Source: Desulfuromonadales bacterium
GTDB taxonomy: Bacteria; Desulfobacterota; Desulfuromonadia; Geobacterales; Pseudopelobacteraceae
Direction of reading: 5' to 3'
DNA length: 21,585 bases
Assembly: GCA_015688915.1 (NCBI GenBank)
Contig: JAATGX010000274.1
Coordinates: 1 to 21,585 of the forward strand
This document shows positions 13,961-20,601 of this stretch, one piece after another. The stretch's first letter is position 1, and each line of letters begins with the position of its first letter. The translations under genes and the position numbers were made by a program. Under the pieces are notes generated by a model, which made no database searches, was not told where the DNA came from, and saw nothing but the letters and a program-made list of their open reading frames with translations.

Positions 13961-14761
13961 ATGATGAAACAATTATTCCTTGCCCTGTCGCTGGTTGTCT
14001 GCATCTGCGTGGCCCTTCCGGTTGCCGCCGGACCGGCGGAAGAGCCCTATGAAGCGCTGCGGGAGCACGTCGCAACCGAATTTGCCGGGCGCACGCCCCA
14101 TGAGTGGGGTGAAACAGTCTCCGGGGTGCGCACCAGGATGAAGACTAACGAAAAGGTGGTCGCGCTCACCCTTGATGCCTGCGGCAGCGCCACGGGGAAG
14201 GGCGTTGATGCCGATCTGATCGGCTTCCTGGAACGGGAACGCATACCGGCCACCCTGTTCATGAATGCCCGCTGGATCGATGCCAACCCGGAGCTGTTCG
14301 CCAAGCTGGCGGCCAACCCGCTGTTCGAGATCGCCAACCACGGCTGGCAGCATCGCCCGGCCTCGGTTTCGGGCCGCAACGTGTACGGCATCTCCGGCAC
14401 CAGGGACGTGCCGGCGCTGGTGGACGAGATCGAGCGCAACGCCCGCAAGATTGCCGCCTTGACCGGCGTCCGCCCCCGGTACTACCGCTCCGGCACCGCC
14501 TATTACGACGAGGTGGCGGTGGAGGTCAGCCGTCGGCTGGGGCAGGAGGTGATCGGTTTCTCCATCCTGGGGGATGCCGGGGCGACCTATCGCAAGGGAC
14601 AGGTTGTGGCGGCGCTGCTCAAGGCGGTGCCGGGTGACATCATCATTGCCCACATGAACCACCCCGAGGCAGAGACGGGGGTCGGCCTGATGGCGGCCAT
14701 CCCGGAGTTGCTGCGGCGGGGGTTCCGTTTTGTGCGGCTTTCGGATTACGAGTTGCGATGA
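13961..14761 (+). CDS. Secreted polysaccharide deacetylase-like protein (NodB fold)
   Basis: A 266-residue protein starting at MMKQLFLALSLVVCICVALP, a clear signal peptide probably cleaved after VAA, so periplasmic or exported. AAAGGA precedes the ATG. NodB-type motifs: LTLDACG (motif 1, D72), the zinc-binding pair H127 and H131 in NHGWQH (motif 2), RSGTAYYD (motif 3 region), and IIIAHMNHP near the C-terminus (motif 5 histidine). Canonical motif 1 is TFDD, where the second aspartate helps bind the metal; here that place is A73, so it belongs to a divergent branch whose substrate (peptidoglycan, exopolysaccharide or other) cannot be inferred. It lies at the start of the block that splits the PTS genes. 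Confidence 0.82.
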   Translation: MMKQLFLALSLVVCICVALPVAAGPAEEPYEALREHVATEFAGRTPHEWGETVSGVRTRMKTNEKVVALTLDACGSATGKGVDADLIGFLERERIPATLFMNARWIDANPELFAKLAANPLFEIANHGWQHRPASVSGRNVYGISGTRDVPALVDEIERNARKIAALTGVRPRYYRSGTAYYDEVAVEVSRRLGQEVIGFSILGDAGATYRKGQVVAALLKAVPGDIIIAHMNHPEAETGVGLMAAIPELLRRGFRFVRLSDYELR

Positions 14762-14779
14762 TCTCCTTGACGGCCCTGA

Positions 14780-15067
14780 CGGGGCGTAGACATCCGGGAA
14801 CTGGTGTCGTCGGTCTGCCGGCACTATGGCATCAATGAGGACGGATTGGGTGAGAGAACGCACCATGTCTCGCGCCTACGAGCGATGATTACGTGGTTGG
14901 CACTGGACACGGAGGGGTGTACACTAACAGAAGTTGCCAGTCTGACAGGACGGGACCTTTCCACATTGAGCAGTGCAGTGCGAAAGCTCCGGGCAGCAGC
15001 GATTACGGATTCAAGGTTAGCCGGGGAGCGCAGGGCGATTATGGAAAACAAAAAGATACAAGTCTGA
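14780..15067 (+). pseudogene. REP-associated transposase remnant (C-terminal DnaA-like domain only)
   Basis: The frame is open from 14780 and reads VDIRELVSSVCRHYGI, then LRAMITWLALDTEGCTLTEV and ASLTGRDLSTLSSAVRKL to the stop at 15067. This resembles the C-terminal DnaA-domain-IV-like helix-turn-helix region found at the end of many REP-associated Y1 (IS200-like) transposases. The catalytic Y1 domain (HUH motif and tyrosine) is absent: the deacetylase ends 19 bases before. No start with a ribosome site was found; the GTG at 14804 is internal to the domain. It is read as a 5'-truncated relic rather than a functional small gene, although a residual DNA-binding peptide cannot be excluded. Confidence 0.6.
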
Positions 15068-15113
15068 CCCCGGTATTTCTGCATCTGACAAAGGAATATT
15101 GCGAGGTGCTTTC

Positions 15114-15656
15114 ATGCGAACGCTGAAGCTGAGCAAGGCCTTTACCCTGATGGAATCGGGGCCTGTTGTTCTCGTGACGACCCATGATGGGCAAAAAGAC
15201 AACATCATGACCATCTCCTGGACGATGGTGTTGGATTTCACTCCGGTATTTGCCATCACCACGGGTGAATGGAACCACTCTTTCCTGGCGTTGCGAAAGA
15301 ATAAGGAGTGTGTCATTGCCATTCCCACGGTTGACATGCTCGATACGGTGGTCGGCATAGGGACGTGCTCCGGGACGGACACAGACAAGTTTGCCAAGTT
15401 CGAACTCACACCCGTGCCGGGCAAGGTCGTCAGGCCGCCCTTGATCAAGGAGTGCCTCGCCAACATAGAGTGCAAGGTCATCGACATCGTTGAGAAACAC
15501 AATATCGTCGTGCTGGAGGCGGTTGCCGCGTACATCGATACCACGCGCAAAGAGAAGCGCACGGTTCACGCTGTTGGTGACGGAACGTTCATTGTCGATG
15601 GGGGCAAGATTGACCGGAGGAAGATGATGGCCTCCAAGATTCCGTTCGGCGTTTAG
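15114..15656 (+). CDS. Flavin reductase / flavoredoxin-like FMN-binding protein
   Basis: A 180-residue protein with the FMN-binding split-barrel pattern of the flavin reductase-like family: SGPVVLVTTHDGQKDNIMTISW (about 15-37), then FTPVFAITTGEWNHSFLALRKNKECVIAIPT (about 43-73), the region that wraps the flavin phosphate. Flavoredoxins of sulfate reducers belong here. It could transfer electrons between NAD(P)H or ferredoxin and an acceptor, but the partner is not indicated by neighbours. The ATG at 15114 is chosen because GAGGTG lies 5 nt upstream; a TTG at 15099 is less likely. It stands alone between the transposase relic and the chemoreceptor. Confidence 0.83.
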   Translation: MRTLKLSKAFTLMESGPVVLVTTHDGQKDNIMTISWTMVLDFTPVFAITTGEWNHSFLALRKNKECVIAIPTVDMLDTVVGIGTCSGTDTDKFAKFELTPVPGKVVRPPLIKECLANIECKVIDIVEKHNIVVLEAVAAYIDTTRKEKRTVHAVGDGTFIVDGGKIDRRKMMASKIPFGV

Positions 15657-15834
15657 TGTTCATTGGCCAATCCTGAGGAAACTATGGGCGCCGAAACGGA
15701 ATAATGAAGGTCTTTCAGGTTAAATCGTTTGTCGCGTGATTGTTATCCGTTAAGACACACTGCCCTGTTTTTAAACATGTCCATAACATCAAACTCCCTC
15801 TCCGTTGAAACAACGTGCTGATATTTCTCATAGT

Positions 15835-15862
15835 TAAAACTTGGCATGTCTCCTGCGATATA
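15835..15862 (+). promoter_or_regulatory. Candidate sigma-54 or sigma-28 promoter of the chemoreceptor gene
   Basis: The same bases can be read in two ways. TTGGCATGTCTCCTGCGA has GG (15843-15844) and GC (15855-15856) exactly 10 bases apart, the -24/-12 layout of sigma-54, although TGGCAT and CTGC are imperfect. TAAA (15835-15838), 15 bases, TGCGATAT (15854-15861) resembles the flagellar sigma-28 layout TAAA-N15-GCCGATAA, matching 5 of 8 in the second box. Either suits a chemotaxis gene. The gap 15657-16030 (374 bases) is AT-richer than the genes; besides this and the palindrome at 15947-15964 I see no gene or terminator in it. Confidence 0.4.
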
Positions 15863-15946
15863 CCATCGCACTAAATCCAAGGTGTCCGTAGTGAGGACAA
15901 TCTAATCCCGATCCGTTTCGACTCATTGATCCCAAACAACTATCAG

Positions 15947-15964
15947 GGTACTCTGCAGAGTGCC
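15947..15964 (+). promoter_or_regulatory. Near-perfect 18-bp palindrome in the chemoreceptor leader
   Basis: GGTACTCTGCAGAGTGCC is self-complementary except for one pair that would be U:G in RNA. It lies 67 bases before the ATG at 16031 and downstream of the candidate promoter. It could be an operator or an RNA stem without a proper loop; function is unknown. Confidence 0.35.
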
Positions 15965-16030
15965 ACGTGTGCTCACCGACTGACGACAACAGAGTCCTTA
16001 GCCAGAATTTTGCAAATTACAGGAGAAGGT

Positions 16031-17656
16031 ATGAACTGGATTAAAAAAAGCGTCAACGTCAAACTATTTCTGATAACCGGAACCGGCACCGCCATGGTCA
16101 TCGCCGCGACCCTGTTCGGCTTCTGGATGTCGTGGAACAGCATCAAGACGTTCCGCGACGAGGTTGGGCGGAATTACGATAATGCCTTCCACGTGCTCAG
16201 CATGCAGACTGAGTTTAAAAAACAGGTCCAGGAATGGAAAGACATACTTCTGCGCGGCAGTGATCCGGCAGCGCTGCAGAAGTATTGGGACAACTTCGAG
16301 AAACAGGAAAAAACAGTCCACGACGGGATGAGCGAGTTGCAGCGCACCATTAAGGATCCTGAAGCGCTGAAGCTCACGGAACAGTTCCTGGCCGCCCACC
16401 GGCAAATGGGGGCTGACTATCGGAAGGGTCTACAGGTCTACAAGGATGCCGGTTTTGTCAGCAGCGCGGGTGATGCCGCAGTAAAAGGGATGGACCGCCC
16501 GCCAACGGAGTTCTTGACCGCTGCTGGCAAGCGTCTCAAGGAATTGGCGCTGGAATCTTCCGGGCAGTCCACCAAACATGGTATTGCGGGAATAGTCTGG
16601 AGTCTGGTCGCCATCGGCCTTGCCTGTCTGCTGGCTTTTGCCGTCTTTTTCCTGTTCATCAGAACGCAGATCGTTGCCCCGATCAGTCAGTTGAAACGGA
16701 ACCTGGAAAATTTGGCCGGTTACGATTTTTCCACGGCCATTCCCCAAGTGACCGCTGACGAAATCGGCATGATCGCCGCCTGCGCCGAGCAGGTGCGCAG
16801 TAGTCTCAGCCAGATGGTTTCCCGCGTGAACCAATCCGCATCCGAGGTGTCCTCGGCGGCCAGCCAGTTGACCAGCACCTCCAGACAAATCGCTGTCGGT
16901 ACCGAGGAGGTAGTGTCACAGGCCAACACCGTGGCCACCGCCGGAGAAGAAATGACTGCAACCAGCCATGACATTGCCAGGAACTGTCAGTTCGCCGCAG
17001 AAGGGGCGAAACAGGCGTCGAAATCCGCCCAGGACGGCGTAGCGGTGGTGGACAGGACTATTACCGTCATGAACCAGATTGCGGCCAAAGTGCAGGAATC
17101 CGCCAAGACCGTAGAAAACCTGGGAGCACGTAGCGACCAGATAGGGGCGATTATCGGCACCATCGGGGATATTGCCGATCAGACCAACCTGCTGGCTCTG
17201 AACGCCGCTATTGAAGCGGCCCGCGCCGGAGAACAGGGGAGAGGTTTCGCTGTAGTTGCCGATGAGGTCCGGGCGCTGGCCGAACGTACCACCAGGGCCA
17301 CAAAAGAAATAAGCGACATGATCAAAGCCATCCAGAACGAGACCAAGGGTGCTGTAGCCATCATGGAGCAGGGGGTCAGGCAGGTCGAGTCCGGTACGGA
17401 GGAGGCATCCCGATCAGGCGCGGCACTACAGGATATCCTTGAACAGATTAGTGCCGTGGCCATGCAGGTCAACCAGATCGCCACCGCCGCCGAAGAGCAG
17501 ACCGCCACAACCAGCGAGATCGCCAGCAACATGCAGCAGATAACCGATGTTGTTGAGCAGGCTTCCCGTGGCGCGCATGAATCCGCCTCGGCCGCCGTCC
17601 ACTTGAGTGGCAACGCCGAAGAATTGCAGCGCCTGGTCAGGCAGTTCAAGTTGTAA
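16031..17656 (+). CDS. Methyl-accepting chemotaxis protein
   Basis: A 541-residue transmembrane chemoreceptor. Membrane segment 1 is about residues 11-35, a helical periplasmic sensor of about 145 residues follows, and segment 2 starts at G184 and ends about residue 208. A HAMP linker (about 208-262, with the DEIGMIAACAEQVRSSL end) leads to a long coiled-coil signalling domain. The conserved hairpin tip GDIADQTNLLALNAAIEAAR and RGFAVVADEVRALAERT (about 378-420) binds CheA and CheW. No C-terminal CheR-docking pentapeptide is seen (it ends RLVRQFKL). The start at 16031 has AGGAG 6 nt upstream; the frame is open 105 bases further but without a ribosome site. No other che or flagellar gene is in the window, so this is an orphan receptor and its ligand is unknown. 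Confidence 0.96.
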   Translation: MNWIKKSVNVKLFLITGTGTAMVIAATLFGFWMSWNSIKTFRDEVGRNYDNAFHVLSMQTEFKKQVQEWKDILLRGSDPAALQKYWDNFEKQEKTVHDGMSELQRTIKDPEALKLTEQFLAAHRQMGADYRKGLQVYKDAGFVSSAGDAAVKGMDRPPTEFLTAAGKRLKELALESSGQSTKHGIAGIVWSLVAIGLACLLAFAVFFLFIRTQIVAPISQLKRNLENLAGYDFSTAIPQVTADEIGMIAACAEQVRSSLSQMVSRVNQSASEVSSAASQLTSTSRQIAVGTEEVVSQANTVATAGEEMTATSHDIARNCQFAAEGAKQASKSAQDGVAVVDRTITVMNQIAAKVQESAKTVENLGARSDQIGAIIGTIGDIADQTNLLALNAAIEAARAGEQGRGFAVVADEVRALAERTTRATKEISDMIKAIQNETKGAVAIMEQGVRQVESGTEEASRSGAALQDILEQISAVAMQVNQIATAAEEQTATTSEIASNMQQITDVVEQASRGAHESASAAVHLSGNAEELQRLVRQFKL

Positions 17657-17714
17657 ATGTGCTTCGGAGGCGGCTTGGATGCGGATGGCCGCCGCCGTTG
17701 TCATGCCGCTTTTC

Positions 17715-17743
17715 TTGACTGCCTGTGAACGACGTGGTATCAA
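17715..17743 (+). promoter_or_regulatory. Predicted promoter of ptsH-ptsI
   Basis: TTGACT (17715-17720), 17-base spacer, TATCAA (17738-17743), giving a transcription start near 17750 and a leader of about 36 nt before ptsH. It would make ptsHI independent of the rpoN cluster upstream. Confidence 0.5.
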
Positions 17744-17785
17744 CGGCTTCACGCATTTCACTCATGATCGGGAATCAGGCGGTTT

Positions 17786-18052
17786 ATGCTCCAGAAGGAA
17801 TTCGTCATCGTCAACAAGCTTGGGCTGCATGCCCGGGCCTCGGCCCTGTTCGTCAAGACGGCGAACCGTTTTGCCTCCGAGATCAAGCTGGCCAGGGACG
17901 GGGTGGAAGTTAACGGCAAGAGCATCATGGGCATCATGATGCTGGCAGCCTCGAAGGGGAGCGCGGTCCGGCTCACGACGAGCGGCGCCGATGAGGCAGA
18001 AGCCATGCAGGTCATCGGAGAACTGATCGACAATGGATTCGGCGAAGAGTAA
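17786..18052 (+). CDS. ptsH: Phosphocarrier protein HPr
   Basis: An 88-residue HPr. The EI-phosphorylated histidine is H15 in NKLGLHARAS. The regulatory serine is S46 in VNGKSIMGIMML, the site used by HPr kinase, and hprK is in the same window at 11650. HPr passes phosphate from EI to EIIA, here probably the Man-type EIIA at 13472. The ribosome site is weak (AGGCGG about 5 nt upstream). The gene is followed after 4 bases by ptsI, so the two form an operon. Confidence 0.97.
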   Translation: MLQKEFVIVNKLGLHARASALFVKTANRFASEIKLARDGVEVNGKSIMGIMMLAASKGSAVRLTTSGADEAEAMQVIGELIDNGFGEE

Positions 18053-18056
18053 CGAC

Positions 18057-19799
18057 ATGCAGGTGTACACCGGCATCGCGGCCTCACCCGGCATTGTCGT
18101 GGGGAGGCTGCGGGTCATTGACCGCCGGCGCATCAGCGTTGAAGAGTACGATATCGGCGAGACCGGCGCCGGCGCCGAAATAGACCGCCTGAAGGCCGCC
18201 ATCGCCTGCACCCATGACGAACTGGAACGGCTCAAGGAGCAACTCCAGGCGTCCACCGGCGAGGAGCACCTGTTCTTCATCGACACCCACCTGCTGATCC
18301 TGGCCGACACCCGGCTGTTCAGCGAGACCGCCGCACACATCGAAACCGGCCTGATCAACGCCGAAGGCGCCCTGCGCCGGACACTCCACAAATACCGCGA
18401 ATTCTTCGCCGGCATCAGCGACCCCTACCTGGCAGAACGCATCATCGACGTGGAAACCGTCATTGAGAAGATCCTGAACAACATGGTCGGCAAGGTCCAT
18501 GCGCCCATCTCTTCCGAGATGGGACAGACAATCATCGCGGCCCACGACATCACGCCGGCCGACATCCTCCAGATGGACCGGGGCAGCATCATCGGCATGG
18601 TCACCGAGGTCGGCGGCCGGACCTCCCACACCTCCATACTGGCCCGGGCCTTTGAGCTGCCCTCCGTGGTCGGCGTGGACGGGATCGCCGACCTGCTGCT
18701 GGATGGGGCGCCGGTGGTTCTGGACGGGCTCAGCGGACGGCTGGTGGTCAATCCGGACCGCGATACCTTTCGGGACTGCCTCTGGCGCAAACAGCAGTAC
18801 GAATATGTGGAGCGCGAACTGCTCAAGATCGCCCCGCTGCCGGCGGAGACGCCCGATGGCCAGCGCATCCTGCTCAAGGGCAACGTGGAGGTTCCCGAGG
18901 AAGGGATGTCGGTCATGCGGCACGGAGGGGAGGGGATCGGGCTGTACCGCACCGAAATGCTGTTCATGAACCGCCCCGAAATGCCGGATGAAGAGGAACA
19001 GTACCGGGCCTACAGCGCCATGCAGCGGGTGGTTGCGCCCCACCCGCTCACCATCAGGACCCTGGATGTGGGGGGGGACAAGCTGCTGGACGGCATGATA
19101 CGGGTGAGCGAGCAGAACCCGGCCCTGGGGATGCGGTCCATACGGCTGGCCCTGAGCATGCCGGACGAATTCAGGAAGCAGTTGCGGGCCATCCTGCGCA
19201 CGAGCGCTGCCGGCCCGGTGCGGATCATGTTCCCGATGATCGCGGGGCTGGAGGAGCTGCGCCGCGCCAAGGCCCTGCTCAGGGAGGCCATGACGGATCT
19301 GGATGCGGCGGGTCATGCCTTTGACCGGTCAATCGCCGTCGGGATCATGATCGAGATCCCGTCGGCGGTGGTCATTGCCGACCTGCTGGCCAGGGAAGCG
19401 GACTTCTTCAGCGTCGGCACCAACGACCTGATCCAGTATTCCCTGGCCATGGACCGTTCCAACGAACATCTGGCGGCGATGTTCCAGCCGCTCCATCCGG
19501 CCGTGCTCCGCTCGCTGCGGCGCGTGGTGGAAGCCGCCCACGAGGCGGGTATCGACGCCTGCATCTGCGGCGAGATGGCCGGCGACCCCCTCTATCTGCC
19601 CATCCTGCTCGGGCTGGGCTTCGACGAGTTGTCCATGAACGCCTCCTCCATCCCGAGGGTCAAACAGGTCCTGCGGCGCTGCACCAGGGAACGGGCGGTG
19701 GAGATTACCAAAGCCTGCTTCAGCTTTACCGTGGCCGCGGAGGTGGAGGCGTACCTCAAAGACGCCATGGCAAACCACGTTGCCGAAGGGGCTGATTGA
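18057..19799 (+). CDS. ptsI: PTS enzyme I (phosphoenolpyruvate-protein phosphotransferase)
   Basis: A 580-residue enzyme I that takes phosphate from PEP and gives it to HPr. The N-terminal phosphohistidine domain has the active H191 in GGRTSHTSILARA. The C-terminal PEP-binding barrel has GIGLYRTEMLF, TLDVGGDK, and the catalytic C504 in CICGEMAGD followed by LGFDELSMN. Domain order and length are those of the ordinary cytoplasmic EI; there is no GAF domain, so it is not the PtsP (EI-Ntr) type. The ATG at 18057 (MQVYTGIAASPGIVVG) matches the family N-terminus; an ATG at 18033 inside ptsH is less likely. Confidence 0.97.
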   Translation: MQVYTGIAASPGIVVGRLRVIDRRRISVEEYDIGETGAGAEIDRLKAAIACTHDELERLKEQLQASTGEEHLFFIDTHLLILADTRLFSETAAHIETGLINAEGALRRTLHKYREFFAGISDPYLAERIIDVETVIEKILNNMVGKVHAPISSEMGQTIIAAHDITPADILQMDRGSIIGMVTEVGGRTSHTSILARAFELPSVVGVDGIADLLLDGAPVVLDGLSGRLVVNPDRDTFRDCLWRKQQYEYVERELLKIAPLPAETPDGQRILLKGNVEVPEEGMSVMRHGGEGIGLYRTEMLFMNRPEMPDEEEQYRAYSAMQRVVAPHPLTIRTLDVGGDKLLDGMIRVSEQNPALGMRSIRLALSMPDEFRKQLRAILRTSAAGPVRIMFPMIAGLEELRRAKALLREAMTDLDAAGHAFDRSIAVGIMIEIPSAVVIADLLAREADFFSVGTNDLIQYSLAMDRSNEHLAAMFQPLHPAVLRSLRRVVEAAHEAGIDACICGEMAGDPLYLPILLGLGFDELSMNASSIPRVKQVLRRCTRERAVEITKACFSFTVAAEVEAYLKDAMANHVAEGAD

Positions 19800-19809
19800 C
19801 AGGATACCC

Positions 19810-20598
19810 ATGACGATTCACCTCTATTTGTCCAGCATCGCCTTCATCTTCGGCGCCGTGGTCGGCTCCTTCCTCAACGTCTGCATCTGCCGCATGCCGC
19901 GGGATGAATCGGTGATCTCGCCGCCGTCCCACTGTCCGCAGTGCTCCTGCCGGATTCGCTGGTACGACAACATCCCTCTGCTGAGCTATCTGGCGCTGCG
20001 GGGGAAATGCCGGGGCTGCGGTGTCCATATCCCGCTTCAGTATCCACTGGTGGAACTGATCAACGGGCTTCTGACACTGGCGCTCTTCCTCCGTTTCGGG
20101 CCGTCCCTGACCTTTCTGGCCCTGTTCCTCTTCTGTTCCGGCCTGGTAACCATCACCTTCATCGATATCGAGCATCAGATCATACCGGACGAGATATCCC
20201 TGTCCGGCATCGTGATCGGTTTTGCCTTCTCGTTCTTTCTGCCGTGGCAGGGGTGGCTGAACTCCCTGGCCGGCATCCTGCTGGGGGGCGGCATTCTGTT
20301 GCTGGTGGCCTGGGGCTATCACCGGCTGACCGGCAAGGAGGGGATGGGAGGCGGCGATATCAAGCTGCTGGCCATGATGGGCGCCTTTCTCGGCTGGAAG
20401 GCCGTTCCGTTCATCATCTTCTCCGCCTCCCTGGTCGGTTCGGTGGTGGGTATCTCCCTTATGCTGTTCCGGAAAAAGGATGCCAAACTGGCCATCCCCT
20501 TCGGCCCTTACCTGGCTTCCGCCGCGGTGCTCTACATCTTCTACGGCCGCCAGATCATCCAGTGGTACCTCAGCCTGGGCAATTCCGCCAGGGGATAG
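19810..20598 (+). CDS. pilD: Type IV prepilin peptidase / N-methyltransferase
   Basis: A 262-residue polytopic inner-membrane aspartic protease that cleaves leader peptides of type IV pilins and pseudopilins and methylates the new N-terminus. Features: GSFLNVCICRMP in the first membrane segment, a cytoplasmic loop with two cysteine pairs (C42/C45 and C67/C70) that binds zinc and goes with methylation, and the catalytic aspartates D119 in FIDIEHQIIPDE and D183 in the GMGGGDIKLL motif. About seven further hydrophobic segments follow the loop. It starts 10 bases after the ptsI stop with AGGAT upstream, so it may be co-transcribed with ptsHI. No pilin or pilus assembly gene is visible in the window. 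Confidence 0.95.
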   Translation: MTIHLYLSSIAFIFGAVVGSFLNVCICRMPRDESVISPPSHCPQCSCRIRWYDNIPLLSYLALRGKCRGCGVHIPLQYPLVELINGLLTLALFLRFGPSLTFLALFLFCSGLVTITFIDIEHQIIPDEISLSGIVIGFAFSFFLPWQGWLNSLAGILLGGGILLLVAWGYHRLTGKEGMGGGDIKLLAMMGAFLGWKAVPFIIFSASLVGSVVGISLMLFRKKDAKLAIPFGPYLASAAVLYIFYGRQIIQWYLSLGNSARG

Positions 20599-20601
20599 GC
20601 C

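Noticed and set aside
15657..16030. Possible riboswitch (for example a cyclic-di-GMP type) in the chemoreceptor leader
   Set aside because: I could not find the conserved core of a known class; only a short palindrome and promoter-like boxes are visible.
18084..19316. 410-codon minus-strand frame opposite ptsI
   Set aside because: Shadow frame; enzyme I motifs are complete on the plus strand.
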